20,291 bases of DNA from a bacterium (GCA_004560045.1 SFWF01000021.1:1-20291); one strand, 5' to 3'. Counted from the first letter of the stretch, positions 1 through 6,683 are shown. Numbers and translations: made by a program. The notes: generated by a model from the sequence alone, not told the origin.

Positions 1-2
1 CT

Positions 3-44
3 GTTCTCGAAGCCGACAAACCGAAGAAATACTTTGTGTCTTAG
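3..44 (+). CDS. Possible 3' end of a truncated gene running into the left repeat
   Basis: Reading from base 3, an open frame gives VLEADKPKKYFVS followed by TAG at 42-44, and the window edge cuts off anything upstream. The inverted copy at the right end reads KPKKYFVSFKV then TGA in the same frame, so a shared coding tail is plausible. If real, this is the C-terminus of a repeated gene, perhaps a transposase. I do not recognise the peptide, and 13 codons are too few to prove coding. Confidence 0.3.
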   Translation, partial: VLEADKPKKYFVS

Positions 45-115
45 AGGGTTTGAGGCAAAGAGGCAGGACTAATTTTTGTTCCAAAACCAATTTGTCCTTA
101 AGAGTACGGTCCGAA
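17..115 (+). repeat. Left copy of 99-bp terminal inverted repeat
   Basis: Bases 17-115 match the reverse complement of 20193-20291 over 99 bp. The only differences are three mismatches around 43-48 (left copy ttagaggg, right copy tttcaagg). The match stops sharply after ccgaa at 115, which is 21 bp beyond the stop of the acyltransferase gene. The right copy reaches the last base of the window, so the true outer limit is unknown. The pattern fits a dispersed repeat, such as an insertion-sequence end, at which assembly broke. Confidence 0.9.
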
Positions 116-136
116 AATATGATTTCTTTTCAAATT

Positions 137-799
137 TTATAATCTTTCTACGACATTTACGGCCGATTTAATTATACTGTTTTCGGGGTATACCCCTCTC
201 AGGGTCGTATTCGGGTAGACCGAGGTGTTTTTTCCGATCACGGTACCGGGATTAAGAACGCAGGAGCAGCCTACGTCGGCCATATCGCCGAGAATTGCCC
301 CGACCTTTCTGAGGTTTGTCGGATGCTCCTCATCGCCGTGAATAACTACCGACCTGCCGTCGGACTTAAGGTTGGAGCAAATAGAGCCTGCTCCTAAATG
401 GGCTTTGTTACCGAGGACAGAGTCGCCTACGTAGTTATAGTGAGGGGCCTGCACCCCGTCGAGGAGGATACAGTTTTTAAACTCGGAGGAATTTCCGAGG
501 ACGCAGTTTTTTCCCGTAATTACGTTGCCTCTAAGGTATGCTCCGGGACGTATTTCGGTACCCGAGCCGATAATCGCGGGGGCTTCTAAGGTTGCGGTAG
601 GGTAAATTTTCACATTCTCCCCTACCCAAACGCCCTTCGATATTTCGGTAAAGCCACTAAGACCTTTTTCGGTAAGCTTATTTATATAATCGGATATTTC
701 GGGAAGCATTTCCCAGGGGTATTCGACTTTTTCGAAAAGGGGTACGAGGTATGGTACCCGACAGTCGAAAAGCTCTTTGGTTTTAAGTAGTTTATTCAG
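137..799 (-). CDS. Left-handed beta-helix acyltransferase resembling the C-terminal half of GlmU
   Basis: The protein (about 220 aa) has a short N-terminal segment and then hexapeptide repeats (about residues 58-205) of a left-handed beta-helix. GlmU-like acetyltransferase features are visible: PHYNYVGDS (119-127, with a catalytic-type His120) and LGAGSICSNLK (135-145). The nucleotidyltransferase half of GlmU is absent. It probably acetylates glucosamine-1-phosphate or a related sugar in the cytoplasm. It follows glmM, which makes that substrate. The start is uncertain. The only upstream ATG (844) lies 15 codons inside glmM and would add a basic, unlikely-looking leader. A CTG at 799 sits 7 nt after AAGAAAGAGGG, overlaps the glmM stop by 8 nt and gives a sensible N-terminus. 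Similar proteins are often annotated UDP-GlcNAc pyrophosphorylase, which this one cannot be alone. Confidence 0.85.
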   Translation of the reverse strand: MNKLLKTKELFDCRVPYLVPLFEKVEYPWEMLPEISDYINKLTEKGLSGFTEISKGVWVGENVKIYPTATLEAPAIIGSGTEIRPGAYLRGNVITGKNCVLGNSSEFKNCILLDGVQAPHYNYVGDSVLGNKAHLGAGSICSNLKSDGRSVVIHGDEEHPTNLRKVGAILGDMADVGCSCVLNPGTVIGKNTSVYPNTTLRGVYPENSIIKSAVNVVERL

Positions 800-2399
800 C
801 GCTATACCCTCTTTCTTTAATTTTTTCGGCCACCGCCGACGCATATTCCTTACATTTTTCAGCCGAAGGACATTCGACCATAACCCTGAGCATAGGCTCG
901 GTTCCGCTCTTTCTGAGCAGGACTCTGCCCTCTCGGTTTATTTCCTTTTCGATATCGGCACAAAGCTTTTTGACCTCGGTATCCTTTTCTGCGGCTTCCT
1001 TATCTTTTACCCTGACGTTCACAGTCTCCTGCGGGAAAAACTTTACCTCCTCACAAAGCTTTGAGAGGGGAAGCTTGGTATCGCAGAGCTCCTCGGTAAG
1101 CATAATGGCGGTAAGAAGTCCGTCTCCCGTGGTAGCGTACTTTTTAAGGATTATATGGCCCGATTTTTCGCCGCCCAGGGAATAATCCTTTTGCTGCATA
1201 CGCTCGTAGACGAAGCGATCGCCGACGGTGGTCTGCTCGCATTTAAGGCCCGCTTTCTCCAGGGCAGAGAAAAGTCCGCTGTTGGACATAACGGTCGCCA
1301 CTACGGTATCGCCGCTCAGCATTCCTCGGGAGGCAAGCCGTCTTCCTAAAATATAGAGAATTGCGTCGCCGTCCACCACGTTTCCCTTTTCGTCCACCGC
1401 GATACATCGGTCGGCGTCTCCGTCAAAGGCGAAGCCTATGTCGAGGTGCTGCTCCTTAACGAGGGCGCAAAGCCTTTCCATACAGGTCGAGCCGCAACCG
1501 CTATTTATATTTGTTCCGTCGGGAGAGGCGCCTATTACGGTGGTCTGAGCACCGAGGGCTCCGAAGACCGAATCGGCAATTGCCCAGGAGGCTCCGTTGG
1601 CACAGTCGAGGCCGATCCTGAGTTTTTTGTAGGAATGAGACGCAAGGGAAATAAGATATGCGAGATAGCGGTTTCGTCCCGATACATAGTCGATAATACA
1701 GCCTATTTTATCGTCGGTCGCAAGAGGCAGATCCTCATCGGACACACCTATAGCATTGAGGTCCCCGTCTATGTAGGCCTCAATGAGAGCGGTCAGACTG
1801 TCGTCGGGCTTTTCGCCGTAGCGGTTTATTACTTTAATTCCGTTATCGTAAAAGGGATTATGGGAGGCGGTTATCATAATTCCGCAGTCGAATTCGTCCT
1901 GACGGGTAACGTAGGAAACGCCCGGCGTAGTAATAACGTGGAGCATATAGGCGTCGGCACCCGAGGCGGTAATTCCCGCAACAACCGAATATTCGAGATT
2001 ATAGCTCGACCTTCTTGTATCCTTTCCGATAACGATTCTCGGACGGTAGCCTGCTCTTTTTCCCGAATGATGCGACGCGTAGTACCAGCCTAAAAAGCGT
2101 CCTATTCTATAGGCCTGAAGAGAGGTAAGGTCGCTTCCCGCCTTTCCGCGAAAGCCGTCGGTTCCGAAGTATTTATTCGGTCTTCTTTCCTGCTTTACCG
2201 AAATTTCGCTTTTTAAAAGCTCGTCGGCAGAAACCCCGAAAAGCTCGCAGATAAGAAGAATTTTGTCGATCTGCGGCAGGGCCTGATCCATTTCCCATTT
2301 AGAAACCGACTGACGGGAGACCGAAAGCCTTTCGGCAAGCTGCTCCTGAGAGATTCCCTCAAGGCTGCGAAGATTTGCTATTTTTTGACCGATGGTCAT
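792..2399 (-). CDS. glmM: HTH-XRE domain fused to phosphoglucosamine mutase (GlmM)
   Basis: GlmM converts glucosamine-6-phosphate to glucosamine-1-phosphate for peptidoglycan precursor synthesis. Mutase motifs are complete: KYFGTDGFRG at 76-85, phosphoserine loop TASHNP (177-182, Ser179), metal-binding DGDADR (326-331), sugar-binding GEKSGH (410-415) and phosphate-binding RKSGTEP (496-502). The unusual part is residues 1-62, a well-formed XRE helix-turn-helix (QEQLAERLSVSRQSVSKWE), joined by a linker of about 13 residues. Total length is 535 aa against roughly 450 for ordinary GlmM, and the excess equals the HTH domain. The junction is continuous and has no ATG, GTG or TTG, so this looks like a real fusion rather than two genes. 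The ATG follows AGGAAGGTG. The mutase is certain; DNA binding by the HTH is inferred. Confidence 0.95.
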   Translation of the reverse strand: MTIGQKIANLRSLEGISQEQLAERLSVSRQSVSKWEMDQALPQIDKILLICELFGVSADELLKSEISVKQERRPNKYFGTDGFRGKAGSDLTSLQAYRIGRFLGWYYASHHSGKRAGYRPRIVIGKDTRRSSYNLEYSVVAGITASGADAYMLHVITTPGVSYVTRQDEFDCGIMITASHNPFYDNGIKVINRYGEKPDDSLTALIEAYIDGDLNAIGVSDEDLPLATDDKIGCIIDYVSGRNRYLAYLISLASHSYKKLRIGLDCANGASWAIADSVFGALGAQTTVIGASPDGTNINSGCGSTCMERLCALVKEQHLDIGFAFDGDADRCIAVDEKGNVVDGDAILYILGRRLASRGMLSGDTVVATVMSNSGLFSALEKAGLKCEQTTVGDRFVYERMQQKDYSLGGEKSGHIILKKYATTGDGLLTAIMLTEELCDTKLPLSKLCEEVKFFPQETVNVRVKDKEAAEKDTEVKKLCADIEKEINREGRVLLRKSGTEPMLRVMVECPSAEKCKEYASAVAEKIKERGYSAE

Positions 2400-2430
2400 A
2401 AAGTCACCTTCCTATTTTATTTATATTATT

Positions 2431-2436
2431 ATTATA
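2431..2436 (-). promoter_or_regulatory. Probable -10 element for the glmM fusion gene
   Basis: Read on the minus strand this is TATAAT, 32 bp before the glmM ATG. The best -35 candidate (TTGATA) is 21 bp upstream, which is too far for a standard promoter. Only the -10 is supported, and it lies inside an inverted repeat (2431-2453). Confidence 0.4.
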
Positions 2437-2453
2437 CCGCAAAACGGTAAAAT
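2431..2453. repeat. Inverted repeat overlapping the glmM -10, candidate operator
   Basis: The arms attaTACCG and CGGTAaaat surround a 5-nt spacer (caaaa), with 8 of 9 positions symmetric. It covers the TATAAT of the glmM promoter, so a protein bound here could block transcription. The operator role is inferred. Confidence 0.4.
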
Positions 2454-2475
2454 ATTCTATCAACCAAAACTTGCA

Positions 2476-2502
2476 TTTTTTGCAACTGTAGGTTGCGAAA
2501 AA
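2476..2502. repeat. Inverted repeat TTTTTTGCAAC-n5-GTTGCGAAAAA, candidate operator
   Basis: Two 11-bp arms with one mismatch flank tgtag in the divergent gap between glmM and the MFS gene, just upstream of the -35 of the plus-strand promoter. Dyads of this size are typical XRE binding sites. A transcribed hairpin is the alternative, but no gene ends nearby, so an operator is favoured. Confidence 0.45.
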
Positions 2503-2517
2503 TAATTATGTATCCAC

Positions 2518-2546
2518 TTGAAAAAGGCAATTTACTGTACTATAAT
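2518..2546 (+). promoter_or_regulatory. Promoter of the small ORF and MFS transporter
   Basis: TTGAAA (2518-2523), a 17-bp spacer and TATAAT (2541-2546) form a near-consensus sigma-A promoter. It lies 26 bp before the ATG of the 29-codon ORF. Confidence 0.8.
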
Positions 2547-2572
2547 AAGAAAAACTGCGAGGAGGCTTTTTT

Positions 2573-2662
2573 ATGAAAACCGGTTATGAATTTAACAAAG
2601 AAAGTATTCAGAAGGCGAGTCTTTCTTTCGCCTACGTGGGCTTGGACCTTATAGGAAAATAA
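2573..2662 (+). CDS. 29-codon small ORF upstream of the MFS transporter
   Basis: An ATG 7 nt after GCGAGGAGG opens a 29-aa frame beginning MKTGYEFNKES and ending GLDLIGK, with TAA at 2660-2662. It is the first ORF after a near-consensus promoter and has a better ribosome-binding site than the MFS gene, whose ATG follows one base after the stop. It could be a leader peptide coupled to MFS translation, or the remnant of a lost gene. I do not recognise the sequence and see no run of one amino acid to suggest attenuation. Confidence 0.5.
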   Translation: MKTGYEFNKESIQKASLSFAYVGLDLIGK

Positions 2663-2663
2663 A

Positions 2664-3905
2664 ATGAGTAATACCCTTAAAGTTAAGCTGGGCTGTTACA
2701 CGGGAAACAGCTCTATGGCGGTAGTAGGTAACTTAGCCCCCTTGCTTTTTCTGACCTTTCGCGGCCTTTACGGAATCTCCTATTCCCTTCTCGGTCTTTT
2801 GGTTCTCGTTAACTTTTCAACTCAGCTTATAATCGACCTTATTTTCTCCTTTTTCTCCCATAAGTTTAACATTCAAAAAACCGTTCGGTTTATGCCGATA
2901 CTTACCGCCGTGGGACTTTGGATATTTGCGGCCTCACCGTTTATTTTCCCCGGGTACGAATATACGGGACTTCTTATCGGTACCGTACTCTTTTCGATTA
3001 CCTGCGGACTTTCGGAGGTTCTTCTTTCTCCGATATTTGCCGCTCTTCCCTCCCCCGACCCCGACAGAGCCATGAGCCGACTTCATTCGGTCTATGCCTG
3101 GGCGGTGGTGGCGGTAGTAGGTATCAGTACGGTATTTCTACTTGTTGCGGGAAAAGAAAATTGGTTCTGGCTTCCCATATTTTTCAGTATAATCCCCGTT
3201 TTGACCTTTATTTTCTATTCAACCGCCGAAATTCCCGATACTAACCAATCGGAAAAGGCGACGGGGGTTTTAAGGCTTCTTAAAAGCCGTACCCTTTGGG
3301 CCTCGGTTTTGGCTATATTCTTAGGCGGCGCCGCAGAATGCACCATGGCGCAGTGGGCCTCGGGCTACCTTGAGCATGCACTCGGTATTCCCAAGGTTTG
3401 GGGCGATATTTTCGGGGTTGCGCTTTTTGCGGTAATGTTAGGTCTCGGACGAAGCCTTTACGGAAAATTCGGTAAAAATATCCGTTTCATTTTATTTATC
3501 GGTGCAGTGGGCGCTACCGTCTGCTACCTTTTGGCCGCCCTTTCACCCTGGCCGATAGTCGGTCTGATAGGCTGTGGCTTTACCGGCTTTTGCGTTTCGA
3601 TGTTATGGCCGGGAAGCCTTGTCGTGGCAACCGACCGAATACCAAACGGCGGAGTTTTCATCTTCGCTATTATGGCGGCAGGCGGAGACCTCGGCGCGTC
3701 GGTTGGGCCTCAGCTTATCGGCCTTATTACCGACGGAGCTATGGCGAACGAAAAGCTTGTTTCCTTTGCGGAGTCTCTTTCGATCTCCCCCGATCAGCTC
3801 GGTATGAAGCTCGGTATGCTTGCGGGTATGCTCTTCCCCCTTATAGGAATTTTCCTATATTATAACATAATGAAGACCGATAAAAAGAAAAATATCGGAA
3901 AATAA
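2664..3905 (+). CDS. MFS transporter
   Basis: This 413-aa protein is almost entirely hydrophobic, with about twelve membrane segments in two halves. They are separated near residues 190-210 by a polar loop (IPDTNQSEKATG), as in the major facilitator superfamily. The tail is short and lysine-rich (KTDKKKNIGK). A loop in the C-terminal half, around GRSLYGKFGK, resembles the conserved MFS loop motif. The substrate cannot be told from sequence; the overall look is closest to sugar or FHS-type carriers. The gene is preceded by a 29-codon ORF under the same promoter, has only a weak AGGA site of its own, and may depend on translational coupling. It ends just before a strong terminator. It diverges from the HTH-GlmM gene, whose HTH domain could plausibly regulate it (inference). 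Confidence 0.85.
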   Translation: MSNTLKVKLGCYTGNSSMAVVGNLAPLLFLTFRGLYGISYSLLGLLVLVNFSTQLIIDLIFSFFSHKFNIQKTVRFMPILTAVGLWIFAASPFIFPGYEYTGLLIGTVLFSITCGLSEVLLSPIFAALPSPDPDRAMSRLHSVYAWAVVAVVGISTVFLLVAGKENWFWLPIFFSIIPVLTFIFYSTAEIPDTNQSEKATGVLRLLKSRTLWASVLAIFLGGAAECTMAQWASGYLEHALGIPKVWGDIFGVALFAVMLGLGRSLYGKFGKNIRFILFIGAVGATVCYLLAALSPWPIVGLIGCGFTGFCVSMLWPGSLVVATDRIPNGGVFIFAIMAAGGDLGASVGPQLIGLITDGAMANEKLVSFAESLSISPDQLGMKLGMLAGMLFPLIGIFLYYNIMKTDKKKNIGK

Positions 3906-3912
3906 GTACAAA

Positions 3913-3950
3913 AAACAACGGCTACGATTCCGAAATCGTAGCCGTTGTTT
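3913..3950. terminator. Bidirectional intrinsic terminator
   Basis: A perfect 17-bp stem (3913-3929 with 3934-3950) with loop CCGA lies between two converging genes. On the minus strand the stem is followed by a T-run (gttttttg), so it serves the phosphatase gene. On the plus strand it ends the MFS gene, although the T-run there is short (ttgttt). Confidence 0.85.
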
Positions 3951-4011
3951 GTATAAGATTGTATGTTATCCCGTTTAGTCTATTCTCGGTCGATGTCACC
4001 TGAAACCTGTT

Positions 4012-4722
4012 TTAGAACTCAACGCGGTTCTGGTAGCAGGTTTTAAGGCTAACGGATTTAAAGATATGTGAATCGTTGGAAAGCTGAAGCACCTTAGGTA
4101 CCGAAAATCCGCTATCGGAAAATTCGATTACGGTCATTCCCGAATGACCCATATCGAAACGGGTCGACATCATGGGATAGGGCAGGTCCAGCAGGCAGGA
4201 CAAAAAGGCAAGGCCGAAGCCCTGATGGGCAAATAAAGCAACCCTTTTATAGCTTGGATTTTCGGCGAAATAGCCGTTATCTTTATGTATAAAGCCGAGG
4301 TTTTTCATAAATCCGTCGGTCTCACGCTGAATTCGGAGAATACCTTTTTCATAGCTCGTATCCTTAAAGGCCTCGTGTTTATACCACTCTTTATCGAGCC
4401 TTCTTATCTCCTCGGAGGCAAAAAGCTCTACGGTAGGCTTATGGGCAAAGGCCCAGGTTCGGCAGCCGTCGTCCAAAGCTACCGTAAGGTCCTGCCAGGC
4501 GTAATGTTCGTTACACCAGTCGAGAATTTCTATTTCCTGACCGAAATATTCGGCGGTGGGCTTGGCGGTCAGTATGGCGCGGTTTGAGCTTGAGGCAAAG
4601 ATCTTTTCGGGGGCGCAGAGCTTCATTCGCTCTACAAGCGCCTCGGCCTGAAGCTGACCCTGCTCGGTCAATGAATCGGGATTATAGATAGGGTCGCCGT
4701 GACGGACAAAAAACAGCAGCAT
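4012..4722 (-). CDS. Histidine phosphatase family protein (phosphoglycerate-mutase-like)
   Basis: The N-terminus FFVRHGDP carries the RHG motif with the phosphorylated histidine (His8). SSSNRAILTA (44-53) supplies the second arginine, and LFAHQG (163-168) the second histidine. Glu72 in CNEH is a candidate acid/base residue. The family removes phosphate from small molecules or proteins; at 236 aa with no extra domain, its substrate is open. The start is ATG 4722, because AAGGAG lies 9 nt upstream of it, whereas the earlier in-frame ATG at 4731 directly abuts that AAGGAG and cannot use it. It is a single-gene unit with its own promoter, diverging from the ADP-ribosylglycohydrolase gene. Confidence 0.88.
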   Translation of the reverse strand: MLLFFVRHGDPIYNPDSLTEQGQLQAEALVERMKLCAPEKIFASSSNRAILTAKPTAEYFGQEIEILDWCNEHYAWQDLTVALDDGCRTWAFAHKPTVELFASEEIRRLDKEWYKHEAFKDTSYEKGILRIQRETDGFMKNLGFIHKDNGYFAENPSYKRVALFAHQGFGLAFLSCLLDLPYPMMSTRFDMGHSGMTVIEFSDSGFSVPKVLQLSNDSHIFKSVSLKTCYQNRVEF

Positions 4723-4742
4723 AAAAATCATCTCCTTTTATT

Positions 4743-4770
4743 ATTTTATCACTTTTACGCTAAAAGTCAA
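4743..4770 (-). promoter_or_regulatory. Promoter of the histidine phosphatase gene
   Basis: On the minus strand, TTGACT (4770-4765), a 16-bp spacer and TAAAAT (4748-4743) precede the ribosome-binding site by about 10 bp. The -35 is near consensus. Confidence 0.6.
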
Positions 4771-4823
4771 CAAGGCAAAAAAGTAAAAAATAAATACTTT
4801 TTTAAGATAAAAACCCTGCTTTT

Positions 4824-4851
4824 TTGTTTTTCATTTTTTTGATATTATAAA
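4824..4851 (+). promoter_or_regulatory. Possible promoter of the ADP-ribosylglycohydrolase gene
   Basis: TTGTTT (4824-4829), a 16-bp spacer and TATAAA (4846-4851) lie 22 bp before the ATG. An overlapping TATTAT (4843) is an alternative -10. The stretch is T-rich, so the exact elements are uncertain. Confidence 0.4.
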
Positions 4852-4873
4852 AATATGAAAAGGAGGGTTTCTT

Positions 4874-6388
4874 ATGGAGACTATAAAAATCAACCGAAAA
4901 TTATACCGCGATAAGGTTTACGCCTGTTGGCTCGGTAAGAACATCGGCGGCACCATGGGCACCCCTTTTGAGGGTAACCCCAACCTGCTCGATATTAAAG
5001 GCTTTACCTCCAAAAAAGGAGAACCGCTTCCCAACGACGACCTTGATCTTCAGATAGTCTGGCTCAAGGCCGTAAACGAGGTCGGCGCCCACAGACTTAA
5101 CGCCAACATTTTAAGCTGGTATTGGCGCAGATACATACCCGCCATTTGGAACGAATACGGTGTTGGTCAGTGTAACGCATCGGTCGGCTTTACTCCTCCT
5201 ATGTCGGGCGAGCTTTATAACGATTGCTGGAAAAAATCAAACGGAGCCTGGATCAGATCGGAAATATGGGCCTGCCTTGCTCCCGGCTTCCCCAACACCG
5301 CCGCAAAATACGCCATTATGGAGGCCTCTATCGATCACGGCGTTTCGGAAGGTACGGTTGCCGAGATCTTCACCTCCGCTTTAGAGAGTATTGCCTTCGT
5401 CGAGAGCGATCTCAGAAAGGCTATCGATACCGCGCTTACCTACATCCCTGAGGACTCCCGCGTTGCAAGAAGCGTACGCTGTGTTATAGAGGAGTTCGGT
5501 AAGGCTACCGATTGGAAGGAAACGCGCCAAAGGGTGCTTGATATGAACGCCGACCTGGGCTTTTTCCAGGCTCCATCCAATATCGCATACGTGGTTATCG
5601 GCCTTCTTTACGGTAAGGGAGATTTCCTACAGTCTTTAATATACGCCATCAACTGCGGAGACGACACCGACTGCACCGGAGCGACCGTCGGCTCGATCTT
5701 AGGTATTATGGGCGGCACCGCGGCTATCCCCGACGACCTTAAGGATTATATCGGCGACAGAATTATCACCAAATCCCTCGATATTTCAAGCTTTTGGGAC
5801 CTTCCCGCAACCTGCACTGAGCTTACCGAGCGAGTAGTTATCACAATGCCCATATTTATGGGCACTACCGACTCAAGACGCCCCGAATGGGATTTCCCCA
5901 ACTACGGAAGATACTGTTTCACCGAATATACCGACGACGAAGATGCTCCCTTATCAAGCCGATCGGTACTGCCCTGTGACAGCTATACCCATACCTTCCT
6001 CAAAAACAAGCCACTCACGATAGAACATAGCAACCACTGGCTTGCCGCTTCGGTCGCCTTCGATAAGGAGCCCAGACTTGAAAACGGAGAAATTGAATTC
6101 GAGATAACTTTAAAAAACATTCACTGCTATTTCTATCAGCTTTCGGTACGGGTCATGGCACCTCAAGGCTGGTCGGCAGAGTATCCGAAGGGCCTCACCC
6201 TTCAGCACGACACGCATAAGCGCGATATCAACTGCGTATGGCAGCACGTCAACCCCCTATACAACCCCTCCTTTAAGGTCAAGCTTACCGCAAACGAATA
6301 TACCGAGGCGTTTAACAGGATCTACATTGCCTTCGAGGCGCAAGGCTTCCCCGAGCCGCTTGTTGTTCCCGTGACTGTAATGGGATAG
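4874..6388 (+). CDS. ADP-ribosylglycohydrolase family protein with extra C-terminal domain
   Basis: The family cleaves ADP-ribose from proteins or small molecules using two divalent metal ions. Family features are the N-terminal GxxxGxxxGTPFEG helix, the first metal motif PNDDLDLQ (53-60), an SIDHG loop (152-156) and the second motif CGDDTDCTGA (261-270), a variant of the usual GGDTDTxxA. The catalytic fold ends near residue 310. Residues of roughly 340-504 form an extra, beta-rich region with aromatic and strand-like stretches (EIEFEITLKNIHCYFYQLSV), probably a separate sandwich-like domain. At 504 aa it is far longer than single-domain members, which are near 300. There is no signal peptide, so it is likely cytoplasmic. 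The ribosome-binding site AAAAGGAGGG is strong. It is monocistronic, with a terminator 22 bp after the stop. The substrate is unknown. Confidence 0.88.
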   Translation: METIKINRKLYRDKVYACWLGKNIGGTMGTPFEGNPNLLDIKGFTSKKGEPLPNDDLDLQIVWLKAVNEVGAHRLNANILSWYWRRYIPAIWNEYGVGQCNASVGFTPPMSGELYNDCWKKSNGAWIRSEIWACLAPGFPNTAAKYAIMEASIDHGVSEGTVAEIFTSALESIAFVESDLRKAIDTALTYIPEDSRVARSVRCVIEEFGKATDWKETRQRVLDMNADLGFFQAPSNIAYVVIGLLYGKGDFLQSLIYAINCGDDTDCTGATVGSILGIMGGTAAIPDDLKDYIGDRIITKSLDISSFWDLPATCTELTERVVITMPIFMGTTDSRRPEWDFPNYGRYCFTEYTDDEDAPLSSRSVLPCDSYTHTFLKNKPLTIEHSNHWLAASVAFDKEPRLENGEIEFEITLKNIHCYFYQLSVRVMAPQGWSAEYPKGLTLQHDTHKRDINCVWQHVNPLYNPSFKVKLTANEYTEAFNRIYIAFEAQGFPEPLVVPVTVMG

Positions 6389-6409
6389 ATGTACTTAGCA
6401 CAAATTTTT

Positions 6410-6436
6410 AAAAACCGCCCTTACGGGCGGTTTTTT
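6410..6436 (+). terminator. Intrinsic terminator after the ADP-ribosylglycohydrolase gene
   Basis: AAAAACCGCCC, loop TTAC and GGGCGGTTTTTT form an 11-bp stem ending in a T-run. This is a classic Rho-independent terminator. Confidence 0.92.
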
Positions 6437-6471
6437 AGGTTCCGCCTGCGGCGGAGGTTTAGCTTTAAGCG

Positions 6472-6549
6472 TTAGGGATAAGGGAAAAGGGAGGAGAGGA
6501 AACAAATTTATATCTCTCTTTTTGGGAATCCCCTCTTCCCTCTTCCCTA
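6472..6549. repeat. Imperfect long inverted repeat in intergenic region
   Basis: A purine-rich arm starting ttagggataagggaaaaggg (6472) is complementary, with several mismatches, to a pyrimidine-rich arm ending ccctcttccctcttccctaa (6549). About 30 bp of AT-rich sequence lie between them. It could fold into a long hairpin in RNA or be a degenerate mobile repeat. A 6-bp dyad (TCCGCC tgc GGCGGA, 6441-6455) lies just upstream. Confidence 0.5.
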
Positions 6550-6584
6550 AACCTGCATACATTCCTCGTTGAAGACGAAGAATA

Positions 6585-6679
6585 CCTCCTTAAGGGTAGT
6601 TTTTTTAAAAGGAATTTTTTTGGGATAAAAAAATTTCCTCCTGCATAAACTTTAACGTACATAAAACCTTAAGGAGGAA
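6585..6679 (+). promoter_or_regulatory. Candidate RBS-sequestering leader of the ferritin-like gene
   Basis: CCTCCTTAAGG (6585-6595) is the exact reverse complement of CCTTAAGGAGG (6667-6677), which contains the ribosome-binding site of the gene at 6684. A second segment, TTCCTCCT (6635-6642), can pair with AGGAGGAA (6672-6679). That same segment also pairs with AAAAGGAATTTTTTT (6607-6621) in an AT-rich hairpin, so the pairings exclude one another. A T-run (6600-6606) follows the first element. I see no known riboswitch class and no convincing promoter in the gap. Confidence 0.4.
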
Positions 6680-6683
6680 TTTT

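Noticed and set aside
1446..2093. A 215-codon open frame on the plus strand opposite glmM
   Set aside because: The minus strand carries all the mutase catalytic motifs; this frame is a shadow of them.
2476..2502. The GCAAC dyad as a terminator
   Set aside because: No gene ends upstream of it on either strand; it lies between divergent promoters.
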